NCBI GenBank assembly: GCA_007120035.1
Contig: SKON01000205.1
Coordinates: forward strand, 1-50,573
Direction of reading: 5' to 3'
DNA: 50,573 bases
DNA from: Myxococcales bacterium
GTDB taxonomy: Bacteria; Myxococcota_A; Bradymonadia; Bradymonadales; Bradymonadaceae
Positions 50,374 to 50,573 of the stretch are shown one piece after another. The position numbers and the translations under genes are program-made. The number at the start of each line of letters is the position of its first letter. Positions within the stretch are counted from its first letter, which is position 1. The notes under the pieces are model-generated. The model saw only the letters and a list, made by a program, of their open reading frames with translations, did not search any database and was not told the DNA's origin.

Positions 50374-50573
50374 GATTGGATCGGGACGTTCGGGTTGGCG
50401 GTGGATTGGATCGGGGCGTTCGGGTTGGCGGTGGCATGGATCGGGACATCGGGGTTGGCGGTGGCATGGATCGGGGCGTTCGGGTTCGCGGCGGATTTGA
50501 TCGGGACGTTCGGGTTGGCGGCGGATTTGATCGGGACGTTCGGGTTCGCGGCGGATTTGATCGGGACGTTCGG
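50374..50573 (+). repeat. 30-bp tandem array, at least 6.7 copies, running off the window
   Basis: Six full units (50374-50553) and a 20-base partial. Unit consensus: GATTTGATCGGGACGTTCGG followed by GTTCGCGGCG, with variants GATTGG/GCATGG, GTTGGCGG and ATCGGGGTT. All three minus-strand frames stay open through it, giving decapeptide repeats such as NPNVPIKSAA or ERPDQIRREP. Related sequence occurs once at 30666-30694 and in the ends of the ~105-bp repeats. Confidence 0.85.

Noticed and set aside
50374..50573. CRISPR array
   Set aside because: Contiguous 30-bp tandem units with no spacers.

Overview
The window is high-GC bacterial chromosome. Coding strands carry G or C at most third positions, and most genes have a clear Shine-Dalgarno site. 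The mix suggests a large-genome, predatory-type or social Gram-negative of the myxobacteria/Bradymonadales kind (inference only; there is no rRNA to test it): RecBCD, a non-flagellar-type III export apparatus, Wzc/Wzy exopolysaccharide genes, large lipoproteins, an FHA protein, a dynamin-like GTPase and many orphan membrane proteins.

Layout. 1-3.4 kb: the 3' end of hutH, a hypothetical gene, and a membrane coiled-coil protein with an AIM24-like C-terminus. 3.4-10.4 kb: a structured leader and 61-residue gene ending in a strong terminator, then a TetR-controlled efflux operon (tetR, RND adaptor lipoprotein, and a 1515-residue RND permease fused in frame to a TolC-type outer-membrane factor). 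10.5-15.9 kb: a Roadblock-like small gene, a frameshifted small membrane gene, tRNA-His, a LytS-type histidine kinase and a 928-residue lipoprotein. 15.9-22.7 kb (minus): an operon of FHA/coiled-coil protein, M48-like metallopeptidase, dynamin-like GTPase and a polytopic protein with an 18-glycine tract. 22.9-30.4 kb: a DUF4153 protein, a two-TM protein, and divergent wzy-like and wzc-like genes.

30.4-45 kb: tandem ~105-bp repeats, an orphan DUF1156-type DNA methyltransferase, a three-part fusion of isoaspartyl-methyltransferase fold + MshEN + GspE/PilB ATPase, and recC-recB-recD (minus) with two more ~105-bp repeats between recC and recB. 45-47 kb: an ImmA/IrrE-like peptidase with a strong promoter, a two-TM protein and a pentapeptide-repeat lipoprotein. 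47-50.3 kb (minus): sctR-sctS-sctT-sctU and a TPR chaperone-like gene, tightly coupled. The window ends inside a 30-bp tandem array related to the ~105-bp repeats.

Strongest candidates for something undescribed: the FHA-M48-dynamin-Gly-tract operon (a possible membrane-remodelling or membrane-quality-control module), the methyltransferase-GspE fusion, the RND-TolC fusion that keeps a signal peptide with an AQA cleavage site at the joint, and the structured leader at 3.5 kb. All functional statements are read from sequence and family knowledge. No database search was run.
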